Made by a program: the position numbers and the translations under genes. 64,000 nt of DNA from Adiantum capillus-veneris (taxonomy: Eukaryota; Streptophyta; Polypodiopsida; Polypodiales; Pteridaceae), in NCBI GenBank assembly GCA_014529385.2, contig CM043962.1, forward strand, positions 48,434,598-48,498,597, written 5' to 3'. The notes beneath the pieces were generated by a model, which saw only the letters and a program-made list of their open reading frames with translations, did not search any database and was not told the DNA's origin. Positions 52,180 through 64,000 of the stretch are shown in pieces; the stretch's first letter is position 1; each line of letters opens with the position of its first letter.

Positions 52180-52500
52180 CCAACAACACTTTAGCAAGGA
52201 AACTGACAAAATGTGCAAGGGTACCCAGAACAAAACAACCCATCTCAACCTTGAACCTATTGTGGAACATTGGGACACAGGTCACATGCAGGCAAGGACC
52301 TGCATGTGACCTGTGGTGTAAGCATAGAAATGAGAGGGGCATTCCAATAGTAAAATATACACCTGCAAATGCAGGAGCTGGTTCATCCAATGATGGAAGA
52401 ATGAAGGCACCTGCTCAAGTCAATGCAGTACTCTTGGAAGAGATTCCCCAAAGAGTCGAGCAGGAGCAGATTCAATCAATAGAAGAAAGCTAGGAGCACA
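52180..52500 (+). pseudogene. Zinc-knuckle region of the gag relic with a perfect hairpin
   Basis: One frame reads YCGTLGHRSHAG, a decayed CCHC knuckle with the last Cys lost. The same DNA forms perfect 17-base arms at 52276-52292 and 52299-52315 (CACAGGTCACATGCAGG and its complement) around a 6-base loop. Confidence 0.5.
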
Positions 52501-52799
52501 ACCCTCAGATAGTCCATACAAGAGTGCTAAAAGAAGGAGGTGATATCTTAAAGGAATGACCTTAAAGGACCCATTGATTGGGGGCCCCGGACAAGATCAG
52601 GTTAGGGGTCTTGAAATAAATTCAACTAAACCAAAAAATTGATGAAGTTCCAAATACATGGCCAGTAAGGAAGATACAGGTACTCTGTAAAAATCTAGGC
52701 ACGAGACCTTCAGAACCTAGAAGTTTAGATTTTCAAGTAGAGGTATCTAGTTCCAAGGAGGTACCTAACAAAGGGTTATCAAATGATCTTTTTGAAGCC

Positions 52800-53680
52800 T
52801 TGTTGGAAGCACCCATCTCACTAAAAGTGGGGAAACTACTAAAGTTATTACCTTATTTTAGTCAGACTTTTTTCAAAAATTTAACAAATCAGATAAAAGA
52901 CAAGGAGGGAAAACAAAAAGGGGAAAGAAGTCTCATTCACTTAGCCCAAATTGATTGTGGACATGTAGCTCCAATAGATGTGGATTACAAAGTGCCTATG
53001 ATAAATATTAGCATTGGGAAGGTGTACCTCTTTGATGTATTGGTGGATGGAGGTTCAGGAGTGAATATTCTCCTTGAATCAATTCTCAAGAAGTTGAATA
53101 TCATGAAGTGGGAACCAATACATTTTTAGGCAAAAATGGATGACCAAAGAAGGGTACAACCTTTGGGGATTCTCATAAATCAAACAATACTTGTGGTAGG
53201 ACTATCTTTTGTGGTCAATTATGTTGTCCTGAGATTCGAAGAATCAACATGTCCTTATCGAATTATTTTGGAAAGGCCATGTCTCATGGCAGCAAAAGTA
53301 AAGCAGTTATGAGGTACAGATACAATTTTGATCGAACATAAGAAGAAAAAGTTGAGGGTGCAGATGGTGCCAAAGAAGACTATTCCACCTGGGTTCAAAC
53401 CTTTGTATGCAAAAGGCATTAATATGGGGCAAGCTATAGAGGAAGATGAAGAAGAGGAGTTTCTTCAAATAAATACAACAGTAGTTCCAATATTTGAGAT
53501 TGATGTGCAAAAAATTATAGATACAGTTGAAAAACAAATACAATTATTTAAATTAGAATTGAAAAAAATCAGAAAGAAAACATATAAAACAGCCAAAGAG
53601 CAGAGATTAGAGGAGGAAAAGGAAGAAACTGAGACCATCAAACATGTTGAGAAGATGTTTGAAGAACAAATGTCTTAGAG
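52800..53680 (+). pseudogene. Ty3-type protease relic and linker
   Basis: FDVLVDGGSGVNILLESILKKL (53030-53100) carries a D-G-G-S-G active-site variant, followed by decayed core sequence with a stop at 53127. A charged linker frame (53328-53678) with KPLYAKGINMGQ leads toward RT. Confidence 0.7.
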
Positions 53681-53759
53681 TTCTAGAGTCAGAGAAGATG
53701 AACTGGAAGATATGAATTTGGGAGGTGAAAATGACCCAAAAATGGTGGGGTATCCACTG

Positions 53760-54577
53760 AATTAGATATTGAGTTCAAGAAAGCATTTCAATCTTTTCTA
53801 TTGGAATTTAGGGATGTATTTTATTGGTCACATACTGATATGAAGGGAGCAGAATCAATTCTAGGCCAGTACACCATAAATTTCAAAACAAATGTAATGC
53901 CAATGAAGCAGCAAAGGTACAAGATGAACCCTAATTATGCCAAACAAGTGAAAGAAGAAATAGATAAATTTTTGGAAGTTGGCTTTATTTACCCTATGGA
54001 TAAGGTCGCTTGATTGTCACCAATTGTGGTAGTCCCAAAGAAGAATGGAGAAATCAAGGTGTGTGTGGACTACAAGAAACTGAATGCTACCACAATTACT
54101 GATCCATTGCCTTTACCATATTGTGACACCATGTTGGATGAAGTAGCTCGGGAGGAAATTTACAATTTTCTAGAATTTTTTAGTGGGTATAATCATATCA
54201 AGATGGGTCTCAAGGACAGGGATGAAACAACCTTCATAATTGAATGGGGAGTGTATGCTTCCATGGTGATGAACTTTGGACTAAAGAATGCACCCCCTAC
54301 TTTTCAAAAATGGATCATGGAATTGTTTGGACCGTACTTGACTACCTTCATGAAAGTATTTTTTGATTTTAGTGTCTTAGGAAATAAGGAGGATCATCTC
54401 AAGCATTTGAGATTGTGTTTTGAGAGATGCAGAGAAGCAAGGCTCTCATTGAACCCTTCCAAGGGTGCTTTTGTTATTAAGAGGGGTATTTTATTGGGCC
54501 ATATCATTAGTAAAAAATGGGATACAAATAGATCCAAGGAAGATAGAAGCAATTTTGTCATAATAACTAATATCTAA
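53760..54577 (+). pseudogene. Ty3-type reverse transcriptase relic, truncated
   Basis: Reads YTINFKTNVMPMKQQRYKMNP, a stop TGA at 54012-54014 where Trp is expected before LSPIVVVPKKNGEIKVCVDYKKLN, then FFSGYNHIKM, FGLKNAPPTFQKWIMELF and FFDFSVLGNKEDHL. The catalytic YxDD is replaced by FFDF, so two catalytic aspartates are altered or lost. The domain ends near 54577 without RNase H or integrase. Confidence 0.85.
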
Positions 54578-54626
54578 TTCTCCTAAATGATTTTCTCATG
54601 TTAAACTGATCATTTAATATGGGGAA

Positions 54627-56148
54627 GTGCTAGGGGATAAAAAGCTAGAATATTGGTTAAGTTGGTAGACCCGGCCACAATAGGGATCCAAAGGAGGGAA
54701 AATAGGGATTCAAAGGGGGGGCCATCTACAAAAGAGCAGTGTGCACCAATGGGCTTTAAAGACCCTAAGGTTCAGCCCATTAAGACTTCCAAAATGCTAA
54801 GGTTCCAAAATTCAAAGGTTGTGTCCAAAGGTCAAAAGCTTAGGAATATTTGATTCTTTGTGTGTGTATCAAAAGTCTTCACAACTCCTACATAGGAGGG
54901 GGCGATCCCTAGAAGTAGGGGATGAGAGAGAAACACACAGACACACACTCACAAGCTCCTGTACACAAAGAGGATGAGGGACACATGTCAACTCCCTAGC
55001 CGAGATGCCCACAGTGTGTACTCAAATCCTATTGGATGGCCATGGAGGTGAACCAATGAGAATTAGGGTAGAGTAAATCTAGTTTAATTAATTTAAAAAC
55101 ACTTAATAAAAGAACCAATAAGAATTAAGATCTCTAGAAGACGATTGGACACTCTCCCGAGGGGTCCAATGAGCATTCAGCAACCCAATGGCTTGCCTAA
55201 TTCCTATTGGCCAGGAGACAAAGGGGTCCAATGAGAGTTTAGTTGCATTAATTAATTACATAAATCTCTCACAAAAGGGTAAAGGGGGACACATGTCAGA
55301 AGGCTCTCACTTATGCTCCTGAAATCCTATTGGCTAAGCCTGGAGAGGTCCAATGGGGTGTCAGCAAGAGGAAATAGCATGAGGGGTCAACCAAGAGAGA
55401 GAGGAGGCTGATTTTCTCAAGTCATTATTGCACACACTCTCACACAAGCTCATGTGTGAAGCAAGAAGACTCTCTCTCTCTTCTTCTCAACCTTTAATGG
55501 AAAGCTTATCACCTACTCCAAGCTTGTGAGAAGGGAGGCCTACACCAACAACTGTTGGCTTTGTGATGCAAATCCAACCAAGAGCCAAGCTTCAATGCAT
55601 GCTGATCTCCTCTACCATGATACTAAGCTAAGCTATGCTAATATGAGTGATTATGTGAGGAGCTGTACATCTTTCTTGTAAGACTACTCCTTCTTCCTCT
55701 CAATCTACTCTCATACCCCGCTAGCTCTCACCATCTTCGAAAGTATGTGAGGTCTTGAGTTTGAGACCGTGACGGAATTGATGTTGTGTTTTTTAAGTAT
55801 TTTTCTTAGTGCCTGAATCTTCCATATTCATTGCACTAGATTGTATTGAAGGAACACAAAGAATTGTATTGTAAAATGTCTCTCTTGATGGGAGAAACCT
55901 ATAATACAAAGCCTTTTGGACGGGGGACCAGCTCCATGAAAATCTGGTCCTCAACTGTTGTCAATAGCTTAATTTCTCTCTCTTTTGAAGTATTGTTCAT
56001 GATACCTAACTAGGTGTTATGCTTTTTGTTGATATCTCTCCACCCAAGCACTCTTGTTATGCTCATTAGGAATCTATTCTAATGAAATGCTCACTATGTT
56101 CATGCTATTCTCCGCTACACACAAGTTACTAGGCCATTAAATGTTACA
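54627..56148 (+). mobile_element. Putative 5' LTR of the third Ty3-type relic
   Basis: It ends in TTACA at 56148, two bases before a PBS. The left edge is uncertain: a purine-rich AATATGGGGAAG followed by TGCTAGG near 54627 is one candidate, and GTGTGTGTATC near 54855 another. Inside are repeated GGACACATGTCA and AAATCCTATTGG blocks and a cluster of CCAAT boxes. No matching 3' copy was seen downstream. Confidence 0.5.
55031..55354. promoter_or_regulatory. Cluster of ten CCAAT/ATTGG boxes
   Basis: Box starts near 55031, 55053, 55114, 55144, 55166, 55185, 55206, 55228, 55329 and 55350, in both orientations. Several ATTGG/CCAAT pairs are 21-22 bp apart, about two helical turns. The cluster lies in the putative U3 of the LTR and fits NF-Y-type binding (inference). 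Confidence 0.6.
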
Positions 56149-56149
56149 T

Positions 56150-56161
56150 TGGTATCAGAGC
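56150..56161 (+). promoter_or_regulatory. Primer-binding site
   Basis: TGGTATCAGAGC, initiator-Met tRNA type, one base after the LTR end TTACA. Confidence 0.88.
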
Positions 56162-56499
56162 ACGAGGTTTCTCTTTTCTTGCTCAAGAAGGGAGGTCCTC
56201 AAGCTAGCTATAAATGGTTGGTACTATTAATTGCAATTGAGTAAGTAGAATAGGGATTTTTCAGCCTTGGAGTGCGCATCCCTTTGTGCAGATAAGGGGG
56301 AATCACCGTCGAGAGCTATGCTCTTAATAGTGGAGTCCTACGGGGCTTGCCTACGGCTTAACCACTATTGAGCTATTAGAAGCTTGACAGGAGCCGGTGT
56401 TGTTTTGGTGTTGAACGACCCTCTCTTCTATTCCTTGCAATTAATGGTATTTGAGCCACGGGTAGCAACTAGGGCTTGAAGTGCCAAAATACACCTAAA

Positions 56500-58060
56500 A
56501 GTTGTTAAATTGGCTGACAATAGTAAAGAGAGTGAAATTAATGTTGATAGCTTTGATTTTGCTAATGAGCAGGCTACTAATGATACCCCTATGCTTGTTA
56601 ACTATCTTGTTTCTAGGCTTCAAAAAGCCATGGGCAATCCATCCCTCCAAAGTGAAGTGCAACGGTAGCTTCGTGCTCATGGGATTCTCCAAACTCCCCA
56701 CCATGACGAGAGAGTACCTAGGAAGCCTCCTTGCGAGACTCCCAAAAGAGACCTCTCTCCGACTCGGGAAGAAGAAGAGGATCCATACGAAGGGCTCAAA
56801 ATTTTTCTTCTTGATGATGCATCTCCTTCCCAAAGGAGAATTCAAGAGCCCAAGTGAGTCTCCTGCCACCTCCACGCAAATGGCTCCATGAAGACGGCGG
56901 GCTAAACGCTCTCTATCACCTCATAAATGGAGAAGACCATCGCACACATCTCCACACCATAATGCAAAGATGACAAAAAGCAAGAGAAGAAAAAGGCGAG
57001 AAACAAGACACCCTCTTCTCCATCTTCTTCATCCTCTTCCTCTTATGAAAGTGATGGTGTAGACAAAGAAGATCAAGGCAAGAAAGAGATCACCCTCTTC
57101 TCCATCTTCCTCAAATTCTTCATCCTTTGAAGAAAGTGATGGTGCAACCTTTGAACCATCAAAACCAAGAAATCCTATGCCACATGGAAGAGGTAGTACA
57201 AGCTCAAGAAGTCCAAAGAGGGAGGAAAGAACATCTCTTTATGATGGCACCTTTGGTGCTACGGACAAAGTCTTGGCCTTTATCCAACAATTCAATGCGG
57301 CGTTTGGAAATGAGGACTTCACGGAGTCCTCTAAGCTACGCCATGTAGCTATACACTTTCAAAAGTCCGCCAGACAATGGTGGTCTAGCCTACGGGCAAA
57401 CGGTGAAGCTCCACGAACATGGAAAGCTTTAAGAGCTTCCATTATTCATCACTTTTTGGCCACCCATGCCAAAGACAAAGTACTCACCGAATGGCAAAAA
57501 TTGAAGCTCTCTCCCTATGAATCCATTCATAAATATGTAGACAAGTTTTGGAACTTACATTTCAAAGCCATTGTCTTCAAAAAGATGGATTTTGGAGAGC
57601 AAAAGCAACAATTTTGTGCGGGCTTAACTGAAGAAATGGCTGAGTATGTCAACTCCCAAAGGCCACGCGTCGTATCGGTGGTTATACACCATACTATGGT
57701 GGTTTCTCAAATCAATTTCCAAACAAGGGCTAAGAGAAATTCTAAACCCACGGAAAGCAAGGGTTCCAATGAGCCTAAGGGGAAGGACAATATCCAAAAG
57801 TCTCCTAAGGGCAATTCCAACAAAGCTAAGGAGAAGGGAGTTTACAAAGTAAAAAAAAACTCTCTCCTAAAGAGCTTGAGCGTTATCGCAAGGATAACCA
57901 TTCTTTCAAGTGCGGCGAGCAAGGGCATGTGTATCGCGCTTGTCCCCAAAAGAACACCTGCCATGAGCCTCCTAGAGCTACCTTGGTTGAAATCCAAGAA
58001 GAGGAAGCTCACCACAAAGGATCTCCTCTATGCCATGCTTGGGGAAAGGTAAGAGACCAT
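56500..58060 (+). pseudogene. Ty3-type gag relic (Retrotrans_gag) with zinc knuckle
   Basis: The N-terminal part (56507-56850) reads NYLVSRLQKAMGNPSLQ with an in-frame TAG at about 56667. The main gag frame (57177-58052) has FGNEDFTESSKLRHVAIHFQ, ARQWWSSLRANGE, TWKALRASIIHHF and SPYESIHKYVDKFWNLHF, the classic PF03732 pattern. A Lys/Ser-rich tail follows. Another frame near 57915 gives SFKCGEQGHVYRACP, a CCHC knuckle whose first Cys is Ser. At least two frame changes are needed. Confidence 0.8.
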
Positions 58061-58470
58061 GATTCTTTTATTATTTTTGACCCTAGTTCTACTCACAATT
58101 TTATATCCACAGAGGTGGCCACCAAGCTAGGCATACAAGCCTCCGAGATGGAGATGTCCTACCCACAGATGGTAGGACCAAGGGGCAAGAAGCTTCAGTC
58201 ACTCCCTTAATTGGGAAATTGAGGCTCCATGTTCAAAGCTATGTGGACAAAGAGGACTTCTTTATCTCTCCTCTCAAGCATGAGGATGTAATCCTAGGGG
58301 CACAATGGTTTGATTGCATGGCTGCCAGTGTTAAATTCCCTGAAAGGAAAATCTACTTTAGGTTCATGGAAAAAGATATGTACATAGATGCGAAAGAAAT
58401 GGTTAATACCATACCCATTGTACATACGCAAGATTTCAACAAGTCAATAAAGAGCTCTATTTTTGTGTGG
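58050..58470 (+). pseudogene. Protease remnant joined to RNase H
   Basis: FDPSSTHNFISTEVATKLGI is a protease active-site variant (the D-S-G is now D-P-S). It is followed by FFISPLKHEDVILGAQWF and KFPERKIYFRF. At about 58440 the sequence passes within a few codons into RNase H, so the whole RT is absent. Confidence 0.7.
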
Positions 58471-58974
58471 AAGTTACCTTTCCATTTGTTTGCGGATGCC
58501 TCCCATTCAGTTGTGGACGCAATTCTTATGGAGGAACCAAAGAAAAGGATGGGTTTATGCAAGTAAAGTGCTCTCACCAGCATAAAGGAACTATTCAATT
58601 ATTGAAAGGGAATGTCTTGGGATGATTTTTGGATTGCAAAAATTCATACATTACTTGTTGGCAAACAAAGTAGTGATCCATGTGGATCATCATGCTCTAA
58701 TGTATCTAGTCAATAAACCTCATCTTTCAGAAAGGTTGACTATATGGGTATTGTTGATGCAGGAGATTCATTACTCAGTTATACATAGGCTAGGTCAGGA
58801 GCAAGTGGTAGGTGACTACTTGAGTAGGATAGCTATTGGGGAGGCACCTATTGAAGCAATAGATGAGATACCTAATGCAAATCTGTTTCAAGTGGATCTT
58901 ATGCTTAACCCTTATGGACACTCTATCACCTTCAATGGACACCTTATCACTTATTTGAGTCATGGACCGGGCTT

Positions 58975-58986
<12 letters not shown>
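58470..58986 (+). pseudogene. Ty3-type RNase H relic
   Basis: FHLFADASHSVVDAILMEE, then KFIHYLLANKVVIHVDHHALMYLVNKP and HRLGQEQVVGDYLSRI. The motifs match the minus-strand RNase H at 46.2-46.64 kb (YLLANK...DH.AL), so the two elements are related. The frame ends ANLFQVDL...GPGLSVR with no integrase. Confidence 0.75.
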
Positions 58987-59544
<558 letters not shown>

Positions 59545-59550
59545 TATTTT

Positions 59551-59566
59551 TGGCACTGCTACCGAG
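59551..59566 (+). promoter_or_regulatory. Diverged primer-binding site
   Basis: TGGCACTGCTACCGAG, differing at a few positions from the TGGCGCCGTTGCCGGG consensus I recall for Athila/Tat elements. Confidence 0.4.
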
Positions 59567-60370
59567 TACTGCCTTGCACTAAGCTTGAGGAGCACTCAGT
59601 GCTACCTCTTGAATCCATTCTTTCATCTATTTTAAGTTTTTGTTAGATCTATAAGTGGCTGTAATGTGCAGGTTTTTTTTTATCTGCTAAGTTCTATGAA
59701 TTGCAGGTGTTAACAGGTATGTTAACTAGTGTAGTTCTACAGTGTGCACTAGATAGTGAGCAGGTTGACTATTCTGTTAATGTGTAGTTCGTTGTGTTAG
59801 ACAGTGTGTGTGCAATGCTAATTAGTGTTAATTAGTGATGTTAGTTGTAGGTAGCTTAGGTAGAGTTGCAAGGTGCAGTTGTGTGCGTTCAGTAGGCAGC
59901 TCTGTGGACGTGAGCTCGGTGCCAACACACAACATTATCCACACGCTCAAAAAATCTAAGACCAAAAAGAAAAAAATTATTTTTTAAAAAATCTTATTTT
60001 AAAAGGAAGGATCAAATCATTCCCCGAGCCCGAGCCTAGGCCCAGGCCCCAATCCTCAGTCTTATGATAAAGTATAGACACTACTGTATATATAAAAACT
60101 ACCACCTTAAGTGAAGGGAGGGCATGTGGGACAAGTCCTTCAAGTCCTCCACCCTTCCCTTCACACTTACCCCTTGAACTTACTAATTTTAGCCTTGTTT
60201 CTGACTAGGAAAAGACTGTTTTTAGGATTCTGAGGTCTTTAAGTAACCGAATCGGGGGTTGTAAATCACGGCACGTCCCTCTATCTAAGATGCTTGTTTG
60301 GAGATATCACACGCCATATTCTATGGCTTGGCCTTCACAAACACTCACCAACACTTCTAGAGTGTTGAGG
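59567..60370. other. Element leader, noncoding
   Basis: No gene. It contains a GC-rich CCCGAGCCCGAGCC stretch near 60020 and an imperfect hairpin between AAGTGAAGGGAGGG (~60106) and CCCTTCCCTTCACACTT (~60152). Confidence 0.4.
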
Positions 60371-60374
60371 TCAC

Positions 60375-62743
60375 ATGTACCTATGCTCTGGTCGTGTGCT
60401 AGAGGATGATCACATAGAGAGTGTCTTCGTTTATGCGAGCACCCATTATTCCTCCACCTTAGGCTCTAGGACCTCAACTGGAACCCAAGGTAGTACCACT
60501 CAGGACCCACATATTGCATCTAGTGACTCTTCCTCTCACTACGATGTCATGGAGGATTACCCAACACCCAATATTGATAGTTCAAGCCAAGACATGCCTG
60601 CCATGGGCCCACGGTCCGAACCGAGCGTGTTTAGCCACTTGAAAGAGACTTTGAGTAGAGCCACTCGCTTTGAACATGGAGCTAACGATGTAAATGAAGG
60701 GGGTGGGGAAGTAAATTCGCCATTCATGACCAATGTAGACTCCATGCTTTTGGAGAGTGTGCATGTGAATACTCCATTCACTGCACCCCCTGACTCTTCA
60801 GAGCTATTTTCCTTTGAGGTTATATTACCTTATGGTAGAAGCCTTGCCGAAGTGCAAGCTGTTGAGGGATATATCATTTAGCTAGGGAAAATAAAATTAA
60901 GAGCTTACGCAGGGAAGATCAATGGAGAGATCTAAAGGCAAAGGCCCTATGTCAACATCCATGCTAGTCGAGCAATCGAGTGCTGTTGAATTAGAAACTA
61001 CTAAGGGCCTAGAGATCCACATTGCATCTAGTTCAAAGGACACCCCTAGCATCTCAAACCTAGATGGAGCATTTCCAAATGAAAATTGGGAGTATGAGCT
61101 ATGAACAAAGACTTTAACCGAAATATACACATGTCACACCTATCATGTGGGTTGGTTAGATGTCCTACAATCCACATCGGGTGCTACTACCACCACAAAG
61201 GAGCAACAACAAAGAGTTTGTGATGTCATCCATAGGGTTACTGAGCTACAGGTGCAGAACAACGGGATCCACATGCTTTCAACGGGTCTCATGAGATTCT
61301 TGGATATAGGAAAGGCTAAGCAACCAATTTTATCACAAATAAAGACTCCCTCGGTAAGCCCGATGGATCCTTCATATGTTATATTTCCAAGGGTCTCAAT
61401 ACAATCTGAGCCCACAAGGGATAGATTTACCTTTCCATGTTTAGCTCATCTTTCTCTTGATGACACCATGGATACCATGCCTACCCCAGTGATGGTCATG
61501 ACAAAAAACACGCCATGGACCTCATTTATTAGTAAAGCACCACTACATGGTAGCCCAATGCCTACTACAATACCTACAAGTGTGTATCAATCATATGCAC
61601 ATGTGGCCCTCATGCTCATGTAGCTCCTACCCCTCCCATTATTCCAACAACTTATGCTCCATGACCACAACATCCAAGACCTTGTTTCAATGAGACCATA
61701 CCAGCTAGCATTAGCATATACATCCCAATCTTCTATGCCCAGGGCCACACATATGAACTTTGAACTTTGGGCCACCACATGGCAGAACGTCGTACCAAAC
61801 TTGGAACCCAAGGGCTTCCTATATGCGTAACCCAATTCCAACCCCTACTCCACATATAGTTCCAAGAGCATCTATCCCCACTATACCTTTTCACTTGGGT
61901 AACTTGGAAACATTTTCTCAAGAAATTGGTCGATCTATTGCTAAAAATATCTGTAACATGCTTGATAGAGAGCCTAGAAGTAAGGTAGTAAAAATAGCCA
62001 TGCTCACACAAGAATTTAGTGGAAATGGGGATGTGAGAAAGCATATCAAAATATTTGAACAAATATGTGATTCCCTAGGGGAACACAATAACCTACATAA
62101 GAGTAATGATTTAAGCTTGACCTTGAGCGGGAAGGTCGGGGATTGGCATAGGACCCTAAGGGTGGAAGAGAAAACGATTTACCCTACTATTAGGAGACTG
62201 TTCTTGAAAGAGCACATACAAGAGGGAGTGCTTTGGGGTGTATCCTCTCAGCTCCAAAAAGCCCAATGAGATGAAGGAGAGTTTGTAAGAGACTTTATTA
62301 GTCGCTTGAAGCATTTGAATTCTCGTTGTAATCCAAATGAGTGCTTCAATAATAACCAAACTCTCCATAGATTCATTAGGGGACTACAACATGAGGATAT
62401 CTACAATGGCCTAGTCATTAGAGGTATCACCACTTGGGAAGCAGTCACCACCAATGTGATCCAATTGGAGGAAAAATTAATGATTCAAGGAGAAAGAGTG
62501 TCTGTTGAACCTAAATCTACTAGCTCGCAAGCATCGCGGCATCAGCCAATGACCATAAACCCTATTGCTAAAGCGCCAAAGATATATGAGATAACGTTAG
62601 CAGATCTCACAAAGGCCATTCAAGAAAGTCTAGAGACAATCATGCTCCACAAAATAACCATATGTATCCAAGAAGGGAGCAGCAATGGTGCTCAATTTTC
62701 TATGGTCCACATAGTACCAGTGAATGCCCTACGTTTAGAGTAA
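60375..62743 (+). pseudogene. Athila/Tat-like gag relic
   Basis: The N-terminal frames (60375-60881, 61147-61623) are Ser/Thr/Pro-rich. The core starts about 61760 and is continuous in one frame to 62743 apart from TGA at 62267-62269. Motifs: FSQEIGRSIAKNICNMLDRE, EFSGNGDVRKHIKIFEQICD, LSGKVGDWHRTL, EFVRDFISRLKHLNSRCNP, TLHRFIRGLQHEDIYNGL and TWEAVTTNVIQLEEKL, the helical capsid pattern of Ty3-type gag. After 62660 a second frame gives WCSIFYGPHSTSECP, a decayed zinc knuckle. It follows the PBS at 59551 at a normal leader distance. Confidence 0.75.
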
Positions 62744-62869
62744 AATTTAATGGGAATTGCAATGCATGGGGGAGGTATGGTGTTTTAGGGAAAACTACTC
62801 CCTTGTTCATGCTCACAAGCACGACACAGACAACATACTTATCATCCGGTGACACGACTAACCCATAGG

Positions 62870-63333
62870 TGCACAGAGGCAATCTCGTTAGCTTGTCAGG
62901 CTGAGACCAACCTACACATACGCACTTCTATGATGCATCAATCACTAATCCTTGTTAACTTCAACCCACTCTATCCCTAAATGCTCATAACACCGTTTAC
63001 ACATCAAATGAACTCGGAATTGCTTCAAACTTGCTAGGCACCATCCTCTCACTAGGATATACTTACCTATAAGTCTAATCTCACCAGATTTTAACCCTAG
63101 TTATCTTGAATACAGTCGCGATAGATTCACATGTCATAATCTAAAAGTGTGTGAAACCTAACTCTATGAGTATCTATGCGTAGCTAATCTCTCCCTCGTT
63201 CCATAAAGTACTTGATTGTTGAAAACAGACATTGTTTGTGCTACTTACAAGCAAAACAAGCTCGTAGAAGGATCGCTCGTGAACAACTCGAAGATGTGAA
63301 TGCGTGGCGGAGATGCGCGTAGCGAAGAGGATA

Positions 63334-63413
<80 letters not shown>

Positions 63414-63696
63414 CGTATGACACAGGATTAATCATTCAAATGTTGTGTTAAAAAATAAGGTGACCTTTATACTTTAGTCACTTTACCTCAAAATGTACAT
63501 GGGGTTTTAATTGAGTTCTACTCATCATAATTACAAAGTGGAAACGCATTTGGGTCCCAGCCAACTAATTAATCTTTACATAATCTAGACAAGTGGATCA
63601 AAATGATAAGACGTCTTTGACATAAAAGTAATGGAAATTTGATAGGCTTCACAAGGTGGGCTCATTACAAAAGTTGGACAAGTTGGGCTCCACCCA
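62870..63696 (-). mobile_element. Putative minus-strand LTR, left edge unknown
   Basis: On the minus strand the sequence begins TGGGTGGAGCCC right after a purine tract (complement of 63700-63712), the position of a 3' LTR. It includes a long CT/GA array. No second copy or PBS is in the window, so extent is a guess. Confidence 0.4.
63337..63409 (+). repeat. CT dinucleotide array 5 (~73 bp)
   Basis: Near-perfect (CT)n inside the putative minus-strand LTR. Confidence 0.97.
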
Positions 63697-63699
63697 AAA

Positions 63700-63712
63700 C
63701 TCCCCCCCTCCT
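63700..63712 (-). promoter_or_regulatory. Polypurine tract (minus strand)
   Basis: GGAGGGGGGGAG on the minus strand, a few bases before the TGGG start of the putative LTR. Confidence 0.6.
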
Positions 63713-63999
63713 AGTTCATGTCTACCATGACATGACTGGCTTTGTCTTCAATGTCTTTGTCTTTCTTCCTGGTTTATTTGATGTAGAAACGCATTGTATC
63801 ACATAGATTCGCTCGCCATTAATGGGCCAAATTTTTTTGACTTGTACATGAAGAAGTCGGTGTAAAATGCTTCTTTGAATGTTTGGAGATGGTAGCTGGG
63901 CAAAAACATGAGCCGTCTGAAGTATGCGTACAAGACTGGCTCTGTAGGTGGCCCACTTAAATCATATGATAGCTCCGATATGTTTCTTTCCGTATTCAT
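63713..63999 (-). pseudogene. C-terminal module before a polypurine tract, copy 2 (cut by window end)
   Basis: Minus-strand frame with SELSYDLSGPP, RRLMFLPSYHLQTFKEAFYT and FMYKSKKFGP, ending at a stop at 63799. In a shifted frame it continues to HVMVDMN, stop, EGG overlapping the purine tract. It aligns with 31395-31858 on the plus strand. The upstream part lies outside the window. Confidence 0.6.
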
Positions 64000-64000
64000 G

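Overview
The window looks like repeat-dominated nuclear DNA of a land plant. I favour a seed-free plant such as a fern, with low confidence. The reasons are plant-type primer-binding sites (TGGTATCAGAGC), Ty3-type retroelement relics, GT-AG introns, very long CT and GT dinucleotide runs, and a DUF7869-like gene. I see no rRNA, tRNA or CRISPR array.

Layout. 1-2.3 kb is a block of a box-containing satellite. 3.1-5.8 kb holds the best-preserved cellular-looking genes, both on the minus strand: an FCP1/NIF-type HAD phosphatase-like gene and a small SET-domain exon. 5.8-7.9 kb has scattered satellite in the opposite orientation. 8.3-11.0 kb is a decayed minus-strand gene whose module order suggests a ParB-like domain followed by a beta-class DNA methyltransferase. 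11.05-21.7 kb is a large satellite array of about 24 monomers of roughly 420-445 bp. Part of it has a higher-order structure of alternating A and B monomers. 21.7-25.85 kb is low-complexity DNA plus a second repeat family that shares only the 18-bp box with the first. 25.93-29.16 kb is a large DUF7869-like gene broken by one frameshift. 29.4-32.1 kb is a relic with a SWIM zinc finger, a C-terminal module, a polypurine tract and an LTR-like tail. A second copy of that C-terminal module enters at 63.7-64.0 kb on the other strand.

32,434-39,445 is a complete but apparently non-autonomous 7.0-kb LTR element. It has 174/173-bp LTRs, a TTTGG target duplication, a PBS, a PPT, four long CT arrays and an L1-ORF1p-like relic. 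It is inserted into a minus-strand plant-transposon-like coding sequence whose two halves flank it in frame. 40.3-41.55 kb carries five copies of a palindrome about every 300 bp. 44.6-49.3 kb (minus) and 50.3-54.6 kb (plus) are Ty3-type relics. 54.6-59.0 kb is another Ty3-type relic with a CCAAT-rich upstream region and no reverse transcriptase. 59.0-62.75 kb is an Athila/Tat-like LTR, leader and gag relic. The window ends in a minus-strand LTR/PPT and the second copy of the 31.4-31.9 kb module.

No operon-like cooperation is visible. The shared themes are a recurrent 18-bp box embedded in unrelated repeat backbones, and in-frame stop codons that mostly fit C-to-T decay of otherwise open frames. 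Only the phosphatase-like and SET exons look undamaged.
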